Assembly: GCA_030248135.1 (NCBI GenBank)
Contig: JASANC010000859.1
Coordinates: 1-64,000, forward strand
Length of the DNA stretch: 64,000 nt
Direction of reading: 5' to 3'
From: Theristus sp. LFF4_11
Taxonomy: Eukaryota; Nematoda; Chromadorea; Monhysterida; Xyalidae
A program made the translations under genes and the position numbers. The notes under the pieces were generated by a model. That model made no database searches. It saw nothing but the letters and a program-made list of their open reading frames with translations, and was not told the origin of the DNA. This document shows positions 46,366 to 57,938 of the stretch, in pieces. Position 1 is the stretch's first letter. The number at the start of each line of letters is the position of its first letter.

Positions 46366-48645
46366 TGAGCATACTAATGAGCGCTACTGTTTACTATTTG
46401 TACTGCTTAGTATTTATTACCGTATTACCTCTATTAAACCCCCATGGGGGTTTATTTCTTCAGCGACTTCTGGGGGTGGGGGTTTATTTTTGGGGGGGGG
46501 ATTATTTTTGGGGGGGGGTTTATTTGGAAACCATTTTTAGGGGTGGGCAAAATGGCAAAAATACCTTCCATGGCAGGAAGGAAGTCGCAGAAACTTCTAC
46601 TTTTCACAGAGATTTCCTTTGGTAACAGCCTTTTGTAATGAAATTACCGCCAACTCATCCCTTTGGGGCCTTTGGTAGCACAATTTCACCAATGTCACTG
46701 CATTCAGCCACTGAATTCGCTAGGTATGTGTTTCAAACAGGTTTCTAATAAACCCCCATGGGGGTTTATTTTTGGGGGGGGGGATTATTTGGATATCGCA
46801 GAATGCAACTAACCGAACGGTAAATGCTTGCTTGCACGTCGATGTCAATTTGATCAACTGTTGCACCGGTTAGCTATTTGGTGTGTTTCGAAATGTGTAA
46901 TAGTCACTCAAATACGGTTCACAAAAGTTTTCTTTTACGGGAACGACTTTTTTCATGTGTAATATGATGAGTCACAAGCAGCTTATTTTTAGACAGCCCG
47001 TGTTTTGTCATTCTTGTCGAATTCTTAGTCTTAATTGTGGTCTTGGATTCTTGGGCAAATTTTGTTGAAGCTTGTATTGTTCAAGTATTATTGCTTTAGT
47101 GTGTCGCGCTAATACCACGCGCAACAATGACTACAGAATGATTGATTTCAAGAATATTATTCTGTCCTCTCATACTCGGAACTCTGTAATACTTTTTTGT
47201 TGAATCCATGCACCAATTTGTTTGTTTTTTATCTCATCACTATCAAACTACCATCCGGTGTTAGTTTTCCATCACAGTATGTCTTAGTGACCGTCACCCG
47301 AAGTAAAACTTGTTAGCGCGTTACGACCTACAGGTAAAAAAATACGCGCGTTTTTTCATCAACGACGTCTTCAAAGACATGCTTGCTCGCAAGTATCAGC
47401 ACAGCAAACTGACTGGAAATGAGCGACACAAACAAAACAGTTGCGAGCGATTTTTCTCTGCATGTGATCTTGTGCATTTTTTTGGTGGCACCCGTCGTTT
47501 ATTATAGAGAGACACGCACAGATGCAGATGCGGAGCACACAATCAAATCACACAGGCCGTGTAGAACGCATGGCCGACAAGGCTACAGCTGGCCACAGTT
47601 GCTGCGTTGTTGTTTGCCACTGTGTGTGTGTTGTGTGCATTCGCTTCATTCACGTGCGTCTGGGCAACACACGGGGACGGGCTGCACTTCTGTTTCTCTG
47701 GTGCTGCTGTTTCACTCCAGGCCGTGTCCGTGTGTGTTCAGCAGCCTTTTTTATCTCGTCTTCAGCGCTGCTTGCCTTTCGTTTTTGCGTCTCTAGTGCA
47801 CGAAGCTGCATCGCTCACAGACTCGACGCCTCAGCGCACTGCACACACTAGTGCGCGCCAGTTTGACTTTATTTATTACGTTGTAGCCGCATAAAACTCG
47901 GCTCTCTGCAGAACGCCGCGCTTCACAACAACCGTTTTTCAACGGCAGCGTAGAAACAACAGTTTTTCGGTGACAAGCCCGTTTGCGGGATCATATGCGA
48001 TCACACTGTTCACAACAGACAGTGGCGCGTTATGAGCAAAAGCGCTGGCCATTGACAAGCAGACAAACCAGGTGGAAGTACGCAAAAAGGAAACGAATGC
48101 GTTGCGACGATCTGTGTGACGGCGACGTTATGGTGTGCCTCAGAGGCGGTTGGTGCCAGTGATCGCATAAAGATGACCATTGTGCAATGCTGCTGTCTTG
48201 GGCGAGCAGCTGACGCACGCTGCTGACAGCGCTCAGACACGCACAGCAGCATCACACAGCAGACTGCGAGAACGGGGACCGTTCCAAGGTTTCATGCTGC
48301 GTCACAAAGTTTTCTGCTTCATAACATGGCCGAGACCGTCACATGCTCATGACAAACGTTGTCATTTGTAAACGTTTCGTGTGCATGCTATGCTGTCGCT
48401 TGCAACCAACGATCCTGGCAAACATTTTTTCTTTCAACACATCAACACACTGATGCAGCAAAACAACACTGCCCCGGTTGTATTGTGGAGCACGGTTCAC
48501 CGAGAAAGGAAATCACAAGCGCAAGTGTTTCTTGAAATGCGTTACAGTTCAGGCATCCGCACGGAGAATGTCACGTAGATCTGCAACAATAGAATTCATG
48601 GTGAACATTTTCAACACAACTTGCTAAAAACAGAACAAAAAATGA
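46366..48645. other. Intergenic between convergent REEP-like and eIF3k genes
   Basis: Two copies of AAACCCCCATGGGGGTTTAT followed by G-runs are at 46436-46545 and 46748-46795. Otherwise no gene is supported. A frame at 47334-47507 follows an ACAG acceptor and could join only if the REEP gene used a poorer donor (AAA followed by GTCGCT); I did not accept it. Confidence 0.45.
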
Positions 48646-50536
48646 CTAACGGGAAAACTCGAGTTTCTCGTCAATGTTCTTGCTTTTTACAGTCGCCTCG
48701 TGGTTGTGCACAAAGACCCAGTCATTTTGCACGCGCCACTTGTGCTGCTTTGCCAGCGACTCGAATTCAGAATCTGTAAGTTATGATTACACAAACAAGC
48801 GCCAAATCATTGGTGGAAACGCAACACGGATGCTGCAAATGCTTTTTTCATTGCGTTTTCATTCCTTTTCTTTCAGAACGACAAATATTTTTTTTGCCAG
48901 ACAAAAATTTCACTGACATATTCCAGTTTTATAAGTTAACTTAGATCTTTCGCACTCTCCGAAGTGGGAAACCCACAACTCAAGATGAAATTCCAACTCA
49001 TATAACCATTCAAAAATTCTGTGAAAAAACAAAACAAAAAGTACCGTTTTTACAAAAGAATCAGTTAAGGCAGCAACCAACCAGAGACATCGCCTAACAA
49101 CGGCGACAGCACAGTTCGGCTGACGCTTTGGAATGTGATGGTGATCGTGTGACAGATAACTGCAAACGAAAGCAATCAGCACTTTGTGAGCAACGTGGCA
49201 GCTTTGTTGGCCCAATTGAGCATGTGCTTACGGCAGCAAACAGAGATCTTTCTAGAAACAGAACACCTTATCACCACGAATCCAAAAAATTACCGCGTTA
49301 TCACCGCAAAGATTTTCTGAAAACTAGGGTTATTAATGTGCCATCACATAAAACACTTGGCTGAGGCGTCGGGCTTGTCTTCGGAGACCAACAACGACTT
49401 TATTTGGGCTTAGGGTTAGGCTTGGTCTCGGTCATCATGATTTTTGCTTTTTCATTTTCGCAGTGATTTTAGACGCCAGCCATTCTCACAGTGTCTGACA
49501 GCATCGACGAATCCGTGCACCGGTGCCAGCAAATGCTCGTTGGTCTCGATGAACCGCCAAACGCCCTCGAAGTCGCACGCTTCCAACATGTCGCCTAGAA
49601 GCAGCACGTCGTGGATCTTGCCCTCTTTGTGCTGCAAAGAAGCATGTGCAACCAGATTGCTGTGTCTGACTCTGACGAAAAACTACATGTCAAAAGTCAA
49701 CCAAAATTTCACGGCGTCCATGGGTCGATTACACATGGCTTTGTTTTGATAAGAGTACAAAAGAGTAAACGAGTAAAAACACAAAGTCAATTTGGCTTGC
49801 TCGTCAGATGACAGCCCTAATTTAGAAAAAAACATGACAAAACACACGAGTATAATGATGTCCTCCACATCCACATTCGGATCCTTTTTCGGCAGTTCCA
49901 GCAGTGCCTTTGCGAGAACGAAATCACTTTTCGGCAATGACATGAGCGCTTTCAGAAGAATGTGGACAACCGTCTGGAAAGGTTTAAAGTTGTCAATTTT
50001 TAACAACAATTTAACTTTTTTTAAGTTAAAAATCAAGGAAGCAGAAAACCGAACAATGATTATTTGGCCAAAGAATAGAAACGGAATTGTTGTGTACTTG
50101 AACATTGAAACGCTGCGGATTCAACTGGTACAACTTGAGCACGGTCAGGTTTGCCTCGGCATCGTAACGATTCTCGTCCACCTGCGCCTCAACGTACTCT
50201 TCCAGGACATCGAGGTTGTTCGGGTTGTACCTGGCAAACACACACAGTTGCACAGTAACAATCATATGCCGCACACACATGACAGTACTAGTGCATAAGT
50301 GATTGTGACAATGCCACATTACTATCACGTCTTTAAACCAAGCAGTTAAACATCGAACGACTGCCTGGCACGCATCATTGTTTGTCGTTCGAACAAGACA
50401 AGACCAAACGTTGTTCAGAGCAATTTTCTGCAAAAGCTCAAAAACAAATCAGAAACGTGACCGTCACCAACCTGTGCACGCCTTCTAACAAGCCATCGCT
50501 GGCCATGCGACTGGCAAGCTCTTCAAATTTGCTCAT
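48646..50536 (-). CDS. eif3k: Eukaryotic translation initiation factor 3 subunit K
   Basis: eIF3k is a small PCI/winged-helix subunit at the edge of the eIF3 complex, which binds the 40S ribosome during initiation. Six minus-strand exons: 50472-50536, 50098-50230, 49848-49973, 49490-49631, 49082-49159 and 48646-48773. Phases agree and total 672 nt (223 aa; human 218). Landmarks: [77 protein letters not shown] and [11 protein letters not shown]. Every part of the human protein has a counterpart, so the gene looks complete and functional. The start is the first [11 protein letters not shown]. Confidence 0.93.
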
Positions 50537-51519
50537 TTTCAAACAAGCAACGAGAAACGTGAAGTTCTGTTTTTCTGAAACAAAGATTGATTTTAAGGCG
50601 AGTAGCACAAAGTAACAGCACAGACCACACCACCAGTAACTAAGGACAACGACCATTCTTCGACGGTTCTTTTTGAATACCTTCACAACATGACCGCACC
50701 AACATCGACAGAGAAACATTTCATTGCTCAATTTCAGCACGGTGCCGACAAATAAATGTGAACTGTATGTACAATGAATGACGGCTCGAAAAACGAAATT
50801 AGTGTTCTTCAAACAAACAACAACGCAACGTAAATATACAAGCATTCACCGGTACAAGTAAATAAATGATCTGATTGGTTGAAAAGTTTTTCGACGCACT
50901 TGGTTTCAATAAACGTACATTTAAACCGAACTCATAGCGGGCCCACATTTTAAACACAGAAATCACATAATATTTATTTTTTCATTTGTTCTGTTACATA
51001 TACATTTACAAAAAAAACTAACATTATTTTCACACAGAAACATGAAACGAAAAACAGAAACGGCAAGTCACATGGTTTAAACAAGACTCCGAAACCCATT
51101 CCATCCCTCATGACCACTTCATGACTCTAAATAATAATTACAGTTATTAAAGTTTACAAGTAGCAATCAGTTGCACATTGTCCACTCGACGATCACAGCC
51201 GAGCTCAATGCCACTGCTCAATATTCAACAATACCCAAGTCTTCAAAACAAGCGAATCAAACAATATGAACAACATGAAAACACTACAACAAACCACAAG
51301 ACTATTTGGAGAAAAAAAATCAAAAAACCTTCTCCAGGCGGGAATTTCCAGCATCGCAATAATTAACTGGTTGGATAGAGAAAGATCAAATCTTCAATTT
51401 TTTTGATGCGTAAATGACTAAACATGAAAGGTTGTATGTGACGAAAAAACGAGAAAAAAGACGCAAAAGAAAACATAAAACTTCAATAGACACACTTTGT
51501 CGGTGAAAGAATTTGCTGT
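50537..51519. other. Intergenic, upstream of eIF3k
   Basis: No exon, repeat or RNA gene recognised. The sequence immediately 5' of eIF3k should contain its promoter, but I could not identify elements. Confidence 0.45.
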
Positions 51520-51831
51520 TCAAAGAATAACTTTCATACAAGAATAACGATGTTGCAAATCGACGTCGGCTTCCGACGCAACATTACGTGGATGATGAAT
51601 TTGATCGCAACCCGAAACTCCACACAAACGCATGGGTTTGTCGGGCTCGGGAACCATAAATTCTGCCTGCTCCATTTCCTCTGACGAATACCCTGATTGA
51701 ACGTTGACATACGGTGGGGGGCGGGGGGTTACTTCAATAAAAGACATGTGGCTCAGACCATAAGAACCACAAAGCACGTGGGCATTCATTTCGCTATGAC
51801 AGTGTGCGTGCATCCTGTCAATGCTCGTCAT
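51520..51831 (-). CDS. Hypothetical 103-aa reading frame
   Basis: I do not recognise a family. The frame is ATG-to-stop on the minus strand, with codon usage and composition that look coding in the second half: a PRPPPYVNV stretch (PPxY, a possible WW-domain ligand), an acidic GYSSEEMEQAEF segment and two Cys in LCGVSGCDQIHH. It lies downstream of ZNRF on the same strand, separated by a MITE that begins 10 bp from its ATG. It may be the last exon of a gene whose upstream part I could not find, or a chance frame. Confidence 0.35.
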   Translation of the reverse strand: MTSIDRMHAHCHSEMNAHVLCGSYGLSHMSFIEVTPRPPPYVNVQSGYSSEEMEQAEFMVPEPDKPMRLCGVSGCDQIHHPRNVASEADVDLQHRYSCMKVIL

Positions 51832-51841
51832 CGTTAACTGC

Positions 51842-52017
51842 TACAGTCGAACTCTAAATTATTGGGAATCAGCTGATTGGTTGGTGATCCCGTGATGCAT
51901 GCTTTCTGTGCGAACCAAACACTGTCCCCACAGCAATTTCTGCACAGAATGCATGCATCACGTGATCACTACGCCAACCAATCAACTGATTCCTTATAAG
52001 TTAAGAGTTCGACTGTA
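51842..52017. mobile_element. TA-flanked palindromic MITE, copy 1
   Basis: Inverted termini TACAGTCGAACTC and GAGTTCGACTGTA, ending in TA on both sides (Tc1/mariner-type duplication). Most of the 176 bp is self-complementary (GATGCATGCTTTCTGTGC against GCACAGAATGCATGCATC). A second copy is at 52770-52945. Confidence 0.7.
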
Positions 52018-52343
52018 CGTTGAATCATAATTCGGCCACAACAACAATCTTACTTTTTGACCATCAGTTTTGCCGAAAAATCCACAAACGGGAAATATCA
52101 AAATGACAGTGACACACTCCACTGCGCTAAGCGAAATGAACGAAAGCGAGAAGAAAATTTAGTGAGATACAGAACGAACTAGAGGACAGAGCAGTACGGG
52201 ACCGATGAAATAAAAGTGTGTTCAGTTCAGAAGTCAGCATGACAGTGTTGGTCATCAAATCACACACACACGAGAGATAAACGGTTTTGGAGAAAACGCT
52301 GACAGCGGCGGCAGCAAGCGACGACGCCGCCACAGTCGACCGG

Positions 52344-55330
52344 TCAGTCGTCACCGGGATGCTCGGGACAAGTGTTCTTCACTTTGAACCAAGAATCAAT
52401 ACAACTGAAATGTGAAAACAAACGGTGATGAGAGCAATGATGCAATGAAGAGAGCGCACACAGCGCAGGGACGTACGTTTTATGATAGACACACAGGCAC
52501 GGCAGTCGCGCAATCGTGTGTCCAGTGAGCATGTCGTCGAAGCATATCACACATTCGCCTTTGTCCTCTATGAGCACATCTTCTGAAAAAAAACACACAC
52601 GTTTCAATAAACCACGTGTTCAAGATACACTTGCTGTGCAAGATCGTCTATTGCAACCAGACTAAATCGAAAAAATCGAAGCTCGCGTTATAGCACAGAG
52701 CGGTCACTCAAATCGGAGCGAATCGTGCATACGATGTGGCACCGGTTTGTACGAAACCACTCTGCGCGTACAACTACGGTCGAACTCTAAATTGTAGGGA
52801 ATTAGCTGATTGGTTGGTGGTCACGTGATGCATGCTTTCTGTGCAGGCATTGCTGTTGGGGAAACGTTCGCCTGCACAGAAAGCATGCATGCACGTGTGA
52901 CCACCAATCAATCAGCTAATTCCCTATAAGTTGGAGTTCGACTGTAGCAGCACACGCTCGCACGCATCTGTTTGCAACAAGTGCATCGGCGAGTCTTGCT
53001 CTTGTGCGTGCACGCGCAGACCAACATGGAAACAGCAGAAACAAACAAACAAACTGACGCCACAACGCACCATTGTAAGTCAATCTGGGCCGAGTAAAGC
53101 ACATGACCAAGTGCATTTCTGCCTCGTCTGATGGCACCGTTTTATTACATACTGGACATTTTATATCTGTGCAAACGCAAGAATACCGCTCAGTTGAGAT
53201 GAATCTCCAAAGTTATCCAAAAAGCCAACAAGACATTTTTTTGTCGTCGACCACTCAATGTGACGACAAGATTGAAAAGGAAAAACGGAAAACATTGAGA
53301 ACAGCTGGCGACGTACCGAAGAATGGAAACAACGGCAGATTGCGCCGTGCGCCGGTGGAATGCGAGAGCAGGAAGGGCGCTCGGGTGGTTGCTCCGTTTG
53401 AGTGTGCAGCAGCAGCAGCTGCGGTGGATGATGACGACTGTCCGGAGGAGGAGGCAGGCAGACGCAGCCAGCGCTCGAACGTCAGTGCACCCAGCAGCCG
53501 GTTGATGTCCCGCTCGTCACCTGCAACACGACACACCCAGCATTGGCATCAGAGATGTGCACGGGGGGTACTTAGGGGGTACCGGTACCGGCAAACGTCG
53601 CGCGTCGCGCAGGGCGTGGGGGCTACGTCGCGCAGCGCCTCGGTCGGAGTTGAAAGAAGCAAAAGTTTTACAAAAACTTCAAAATTAAATTCGAAGATTT
53701 CAATTGACTGACTGTCGTGGTACTTTAGTAGGTTGCAATGTATTTGTATTTGAAATCGCGATGCGCATGTAGATGGTAAAAACAGTTTATTCCGCAAATG
53801 TCAGTTGCACAGACATCCAGGGTTTTTACACGAAATCGTGCGTCAATGACGCAAAATAATTTGGTATGGCGCAAAGAAATTGGTTGTTTCGGTCAGCTTT
53901 TTTGATTTTCTCAATTTTCGATGATTTCAAGGGATTGTTTTTCAGAAATTTTGCGCCCAGATTCAAAATTTTTTTGCGCCTCCGGCGCAGGCGTGGACAC
54001 TTTACGATTTGTTTGACAATGGCGATCACGACTTCATCGTTCGTTTTTTAGATTGTTCAGTGTTTTGCTGATAACGGTTCGATTCAATCTAAGAATATTT
54101 TTTGTTGTTTTGACCGTATCAACGATCACTTAATCCATCTGGCTCCTACGTAAGCTTTTTGTTCGCACGTTTTTAATCATCTGCGATTTTTAACACGTGA
54201 ATAATAGTCATAGACAGCAAACTACTTTGGATGACATCCAAAAATCGCAAGGTAAAATGCGTTTTCAGGGCTTAATTTTTGAAAATTTTCTTCGCTGCGC
54301 GAAGACGTTACAATTTACCGGTTTTTTTTTTAAATTGAGAGTCAAAGCCACACTTTCCGAACGAAACACAGAATAAACTTCAAAAATATAAATGTATTTA
54401 TATTTGAAATCGCGCTGCGCATCTAGAATGTGACACTAAATTTGCGAGAAAAATGTGGAGGTGGGGTCGACGTCGCGCAACCACCCGAGCCGGTACCAGC
54501 AAGAATTGTCCGGCGTGCACACCTCTGATTGGCATGCCGCCGCAACACTCCACTCCAGTGACCTCCGCCGCCAGTTCAGCGGCGATGCCGCCCCCGACGC
54601 CAAAAAACTTAGCAGTCAATAGTGTCTGGATCTTTTTTTCCAAAATAGATCTAAAACTCAGGAATTATTTGACGTGCACACCTCTGATGCACGCTGTCAA
54701 TCAGGTGACCGCCAGGTGGTGACCGATTGGCTCTGATTGCCCACGCAAACGTGAACGTGCATTCTTGCATAGCAATTTTTTTAGGTTCTGCAACTCAGTG
54801 CGTTTGCAGACGTAAAAGAAAACTAGTTTCAATCTCTATACAGCAATTCAAAGTCGCCTCAGTGACTCAGCCCTACTCAGGGTCTCAAATCATTTTGCCA
54901 ATTTTGAATTACCGCGTCATGCATGAACCTGCTTACCTATCTATGCGCGCATTGAGTTTTGGGACCACAATAACAGATGACACATACCAGAAGAGTCAGA
55001 GCTGTCGCCGGCTGCAGCGTCCGCAGCGAGCACAGCGCTGTCGCCGACACGCCGCGACGCTGACGGCATCGACAGACTACGCGACTGACGACCACCGGCC
55101 ACCACGGAGCGCCTGCAAAACGCACACAAACGCACACGTGAACGCGACAAAGGCATTGCGTCATCAATGAACGCTGATTACATCGGTGCAGCAGCGCCAT
55201 TGGAGGCACTCGCGTGGTTGGCAGTGCTGCTGCCAGCTGCGTTGAACATCGCAGTCGACTGTGTCCGTGAGCGTGACGCCGTTGCGGTGCCGACTGCCGC
55301 GTTCTCCTCCACACTTTGACGGGCGCCCAT
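52344..55330 (-). CDS. ZNRF1/2-type E3 ubiquitin ligase (N-myristoylated RING protein)
   Basis: ZNRF1/2 proteins are membrane-anchored RING ligases acting on endolysosomal and neuronal substrates. Six minus-strand exons: 55182-55330, 54988-55112, 53317-53520, 53071-53166, 52477-52582 and 52344-52404. They are in phase and total 741 nt (246 aa; human 227-242). The N-terminus MGARQS is a myristoylation signal. A low-complexity Ser/Ala/Arg region follows. Next comes the zinc finger KCPVCNKTV...EMHLVMC, then the RING ECVICFDDML...LPCLCVYHKTCIDSW...CPEHPGDD at the extreme C-terminus, as in the family. The gene looks intact. Intron 2 carries a hAT element and intron 4 a MITE. Confidence 0.92.
52770..52945. 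mobile_element. TA-flanked palindromic MITE, copy 2, in ZNRF intron 4
   Basis: Termini TACGGTCGAACTC and GAGTTCGACTGTA with TA at each end. It is highly similar to the copy at 51842-52017 but has a different loop (CAGGCATTGCTGTTGGGG). It lies between ZNRF exons 53071-53166 and 52477-52582, so it is spliced out. Confidence 0.7.
53550..54527. mobile_element. hAT-type non-autonomous element with 8-bp TSD in ZNRF intron 2
   Basis: Termini CAGAGATGTGCACGG and (reverse complement of the right end) CAGAGGTGTGCACGCCGG are flanked by the perfect 8-bp duplication ATTGGCAT at 53542-53549 and 54528-54535. This is diagnostic of hAT-type insertion. The 978-bp interior has GGTACCGGTACCGG near one end, GAGCCGGTACC near the other and no recognisable transposase. 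A solo right end (GTGCACACCTCTGATG) is near 54674. Confidence 0.8.
54826..54975. repeat. Dispersed repeat next to ZNRF exon 2, inverted partner of 19793-19960
   Basis: CCAATTTTGAATTACCGCGT and TTTTGGGACCACAATAA match 19793-19960 in reverse complement. It ends about 12 bp from the ZNRF exon 2 donor. Confidence 0.4.
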
Positions 55331-55870
55331 GGCGAGCAAGCTCAGTCACACACGCTGCCCGTCACGTGAGCACACACGCAGTTGACAGTAATGTTGAGAG
55401 CACGATCACAGTCAGCAGTTGTTGTTGTCACGAATGCATGCTAGCTCACATTATTATATGACGGTCGGCAAAATCATTTTAATCTACTCTTTTTAGTTTC
55501 TGTCGTTGGCTTTTTTAAATGTTCATTTTCGCGTCGCACAGGTCGAGCTTAAATATTTTTTGAACTTTTATTTGAACCGGTTCTTTTATTTGAACTTTCA
55601 TTTGTAATTAACTAAAAACAAATTTTTGCTATCAAAATTGTACTTTCATCTGAAAATGCGTTTAAGACAGTTTCCAGACAAACAGAAAGTGACTTTATGA
55701 TTTTTTGCCCAGGGTTTCGTCTTCATGTGGACTTTGTTTTTGGCAGAATTTTTTTGACAATTTCTTCTTTCAGAAAAAAGATCGACGAGCCAAGTCCAGA
55801 TGCTCACAGAAGCTTCTGCAATTGGTTTCATGAGCTCGTTAATGAACTAAAAGCACTAAGATTAAGATAC
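55331..55870. other. ZNRF upstream region, no gene seen
   Basis: This should contain the ZNRF promoter. Short overlapping frames exist on both strands near 55646-55888 but have no recognisable protein similarity. Confidence 0.4.
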
Positions 55871-56103
55871 CTGTGGCCAGGTTTATAAAAGTGAGAAGTT
55901 GAGGAGTTTTAACTCACTTTTTCTCTCTACTGAGAAGAAAATGAGTTTTATAAAAGTGAGGAGTTGAGGAGTGAGGAGTGTTTTGAGGAGTGTTTTGAGG
56001 AGAAAATTTTCTCTTCAATTTTTGTTCGGTTTTATGAAAGACTCCTCAACTCCTCAAAAAAACTTACAAGTCAAATTCGACATGTAAAAATCTGAATAGC
56101 TTT

Positions 56104-56303
56104 GTTGTTGTTGTTGGTTGTTGGGATTTTTATTTAGGCGATGTTTTTTAGCCAGGGCTAACCCAGAGAAGCATACAGAACGCCATTGAGTAGGGCGCCC
56201 ATCGAGCTTTCTCTGTTATTAAATGCATATACACCCCTCGGCGGGGCTCGATCCCCCGAGCGCACAGACTGTAGTCTAACGCACTACCACCAGGCCACGA
56301 GGG
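56104..56303 (-). mobile_element. tRNA-derived SINE
   Basis: The minus strand begins with a tRNA-like head (56236-56302): an A-box-like TGGCCTGGTGGTAGTGCG, a TTAGACTACAGTCTGTGC segment where the anticodon arm would be, and a B-box-like GGGGATCGAGCCCC. The acceptor-stem halves CCTCG and CGAGG pair, but the stem is imperfect, so this is not a working tRNA. About 95 bp of unrelated body follow, and the 3' end has a CAACAACAACAA tail. This layout is that of a Pol III SINE. Confidence 0.65.
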
Positions 56304-56324
56304 TGACAATAGTTACAATAGTTT

Positions 56325-56415
56325 AGACCCCCCTCACTTTTTGGTCGGCACCCCCCCCCCCCCCCACGGCACCATACCCACCCTTCGAAAATTTTTTTGG
56401 GCCCACGGTACTGTT
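56325..56415. mobile_element. Fragment of the hAT-like C/G-rich element
   Basis: CTCACTTTTTGGTCGGCACC, a C-run and GGGCCCACGGTACTG match the right end of 32763-33326. No left end is present. Confidence 0.6.
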
Positions 56416-56964
56416 CAGACTTGGTTTACAAGCAGAAACAGCGACAATGAGACGGAAAATTCACCGCTGAAAAAACTAGAATCGCGCTCTGAGTAGTTTC
56501 GGATTGAGGATGAGGAGTGTTTTGAGGAGTGAATTTTTAACACGTGTTCTACTCAATTCACTCCTCAACTCCTCACTTTTATAAAACCCACTCAACTACT
56601 CTCCTCAAAAATTTTCCCCTCACTCCTCACTTTTATAAAACTGGCCACTGGTTTTTACGCTTCAAAGGTGAAGAAAATGGCTTGTCAACTCTTGGCTGTT
56701 GCCAATTTGTCGTCTCGACTCGAAGAAGCGCGGCATTATCTTTTGTCCATCAACAACAACGTGAACCAGCTTTCTTTCTGAAATTGAAATATTCAAGAAA
56801 CTACTATGGAACACAGAAAAATCATTTGGAACAAGAACAAGAAACACCACCTGCGCAAAGCTTCATTAAAAATTATTATCATTATTAATTATAAATTATA
56901 AAAATAAAAATTCATTAAAAAAATAAACTCGTTCAAAACGCAGTTATTTTCGTTCTCGCTTTAT

Positions 56965-57062
56965 TAAAAAGGCTTGGCTTAGGTTAGGATTAGGTTAGGT
57001 TAGGAACAGGTTTTGCTTAAGATTAGGCTTAGGTTTGGTTTTTAGGTTTAGGTCCGTTTTAG
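56965..57062. repeat. Telomere-like TTAGG/TTAGGC tract
   Basis: AAAAGGCTTGGCTTAGG followed by degenerate TTAGGATTAGG/TTAGGTTAGG repeats. It shares its left edge with 57824-57870 and, inverted, with 32350-32445, so it is part of a dispersed repeat. Confidence 0.5.
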
Positions 57063-57114
57063 CAATGTCTGAGAACATCCAATTGTGGAGCGTGGTGAGC
57101 GACGAGCACGAGCG

Positions 57115-57258
57115 TAATATTTTTTTTTAATTTATTTATTTGTACGCGCGCCGGTTCCGGAAACCCGAAGGTACCAAACTCCGGCGGAGACGGGCAATAC
57201 TGCCCCGAGCCCAATTTTACCCTCGGCTCAGGAGGGAATAATGTCATAAAACGTGCCA
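57115..57258 (-). mobile_element. Possible retroelement 3' end
   Basis: On the minus strand GC-rich sequence (GAGCCGAGGGTAAAATTGGG, then GTTTGGTACCTTCGGG) ends in AATAAATAAATTAAAAAAAA, like the 3' tail of a non-LTR element. No coding region accompanies it. Confidence 0.3.
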
Positions 57259-57260
57259 AC

Positions 57261-57710
57261 CAGTACCGTGGGCCCAAAACAATTTTCGAAGGGGGGGTAT
57301 GGTGCCGTGGGGGGGGGGGGGGGGTGCCGACCAAAAAGTGAGGGGGGGTCCAACCTATGGTAACGTGGGAGTGGGACCCCCCATGGGTTCCCATGGGGGG
57401 GTGCATTTTTTCAAAATTTTCTGTGGGGGGGTCCACCCCCACCACCCCCCATGATAATTTTTCGCTTAAATTTTGAAGGAAAAACGCTAAATTTTGCTGC
57501 AAAATCGTTGAAATTACAATGAAGATGGTCAAGTTATCATATATTCAGCTTATATTATGGACTTTATAGACAAAGAATCATGATTTTCGAAAAAAAATTT
57601 AGGGTGTACGGAAAATTTTGGGGGGGGGTCTCCGCCAGACAAAATTTCATGGGGGTGTGGGGGGGGGGGGTGGGGTGTCGGCCAAATTTTCGAGGGGGGG
57701 TCCGAAGGTC
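57261..57710 (-). mobile_element. hAT-like C/G-rich element, inverted copy
   Basis: It starts with the terminus CAGTACCGTGGGC and follows the reverse complement of 32763-33326 through GACCATCTTCATTG to the GTCGGCCAAATTTTCGAGG block. It is then interrupted at about 57711-57938 by a foreign segment bordered by CCGAAGGTCC on both sides. It resumes at 57945-58025 (GTGCCCGGTTTTAGGGG) and lacks the other terminus. Confidence 0.6.
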
Positions 57711-57938
57711 CCGTAATGCATCATTATTAAAACAGGTGCATGTGCAGTGGCGGTTGCCCCTGCCCTTTAACACAGGAAAGAAAAAAATGCAAAAACTAAA
57801 TTGATCATTTTCACCTTATCAAAAAGGCTTGGCTTAGGATTAGGATTAGGTTTAGGATTAGGAACCTACAACGACTCATTGCAAGCAACCTCTGATCAGA
57901 AATCAAAAAATCACTTTTAAGTATGTATACAAACCCGA
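57711..57938. mobile_element. Small insertion within the hAT-like element
   Basis: CCGAAGGTCC occurs just before and just after this roughly 230-bp segment, which the homologous element at 32763-33326 lacks, as expected of a target duplication. The insert includes the telomere-like GGCTTGGCTTAGGATTAGG tract. Confidence 0.45.

Larger units (their letters stand above)
55872..56650. mobile_element. Foldback element with GAGGAGTT repeats
   Basis: GGCCAGGTTTATAAAAGTGA at the left and TCACTTTTATAAAACTGGCC at the right are inverted termini. Both arms carry GAGGAGTTGAGGAGTG-type tandem repeats (CTCCTCAACTCCTCA on the right). The centre is occupied by a SINE (56104-56303) and a fragment of the hAT-like C/G family (56325-56415). 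Confidence 0.6.

Noticed and set aside
47334..47507. Possible last exon of the REEP-like gene (VKKYARFF frame)
   Set aside because: It needs phase 0 from a poor donor (AAA followed by GTCGCT). The better donor (GATG followed by GTTAGTG) gives the wrong phase, and the preceding exon already ends with an in-frame stop.
47607..47894. Plus-strand frame beginning with a signal-peptide-like hydrophobic stretch
   Set aside because: No true ATG at its start, no splice support and no similarity. The hydrophobicity follows from GT-rich DNA.
48910..49215. 101-codon minus-strand frame between eIF3k exons
   Set aside because: The real eIF3k exon (49082-49159) uses another frame that matches ICHVVGITYQ of human eIF3k. 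The remainder is intron.
56230..56303. tRNA gene on the minus strand
   Set aside because: The A-box-like and B-box-like sequences are present but the acceptor stem is imperfect and the anticodon arm does not close with a normal seven-base loop. With the body and CAA tail it fits a SINE.
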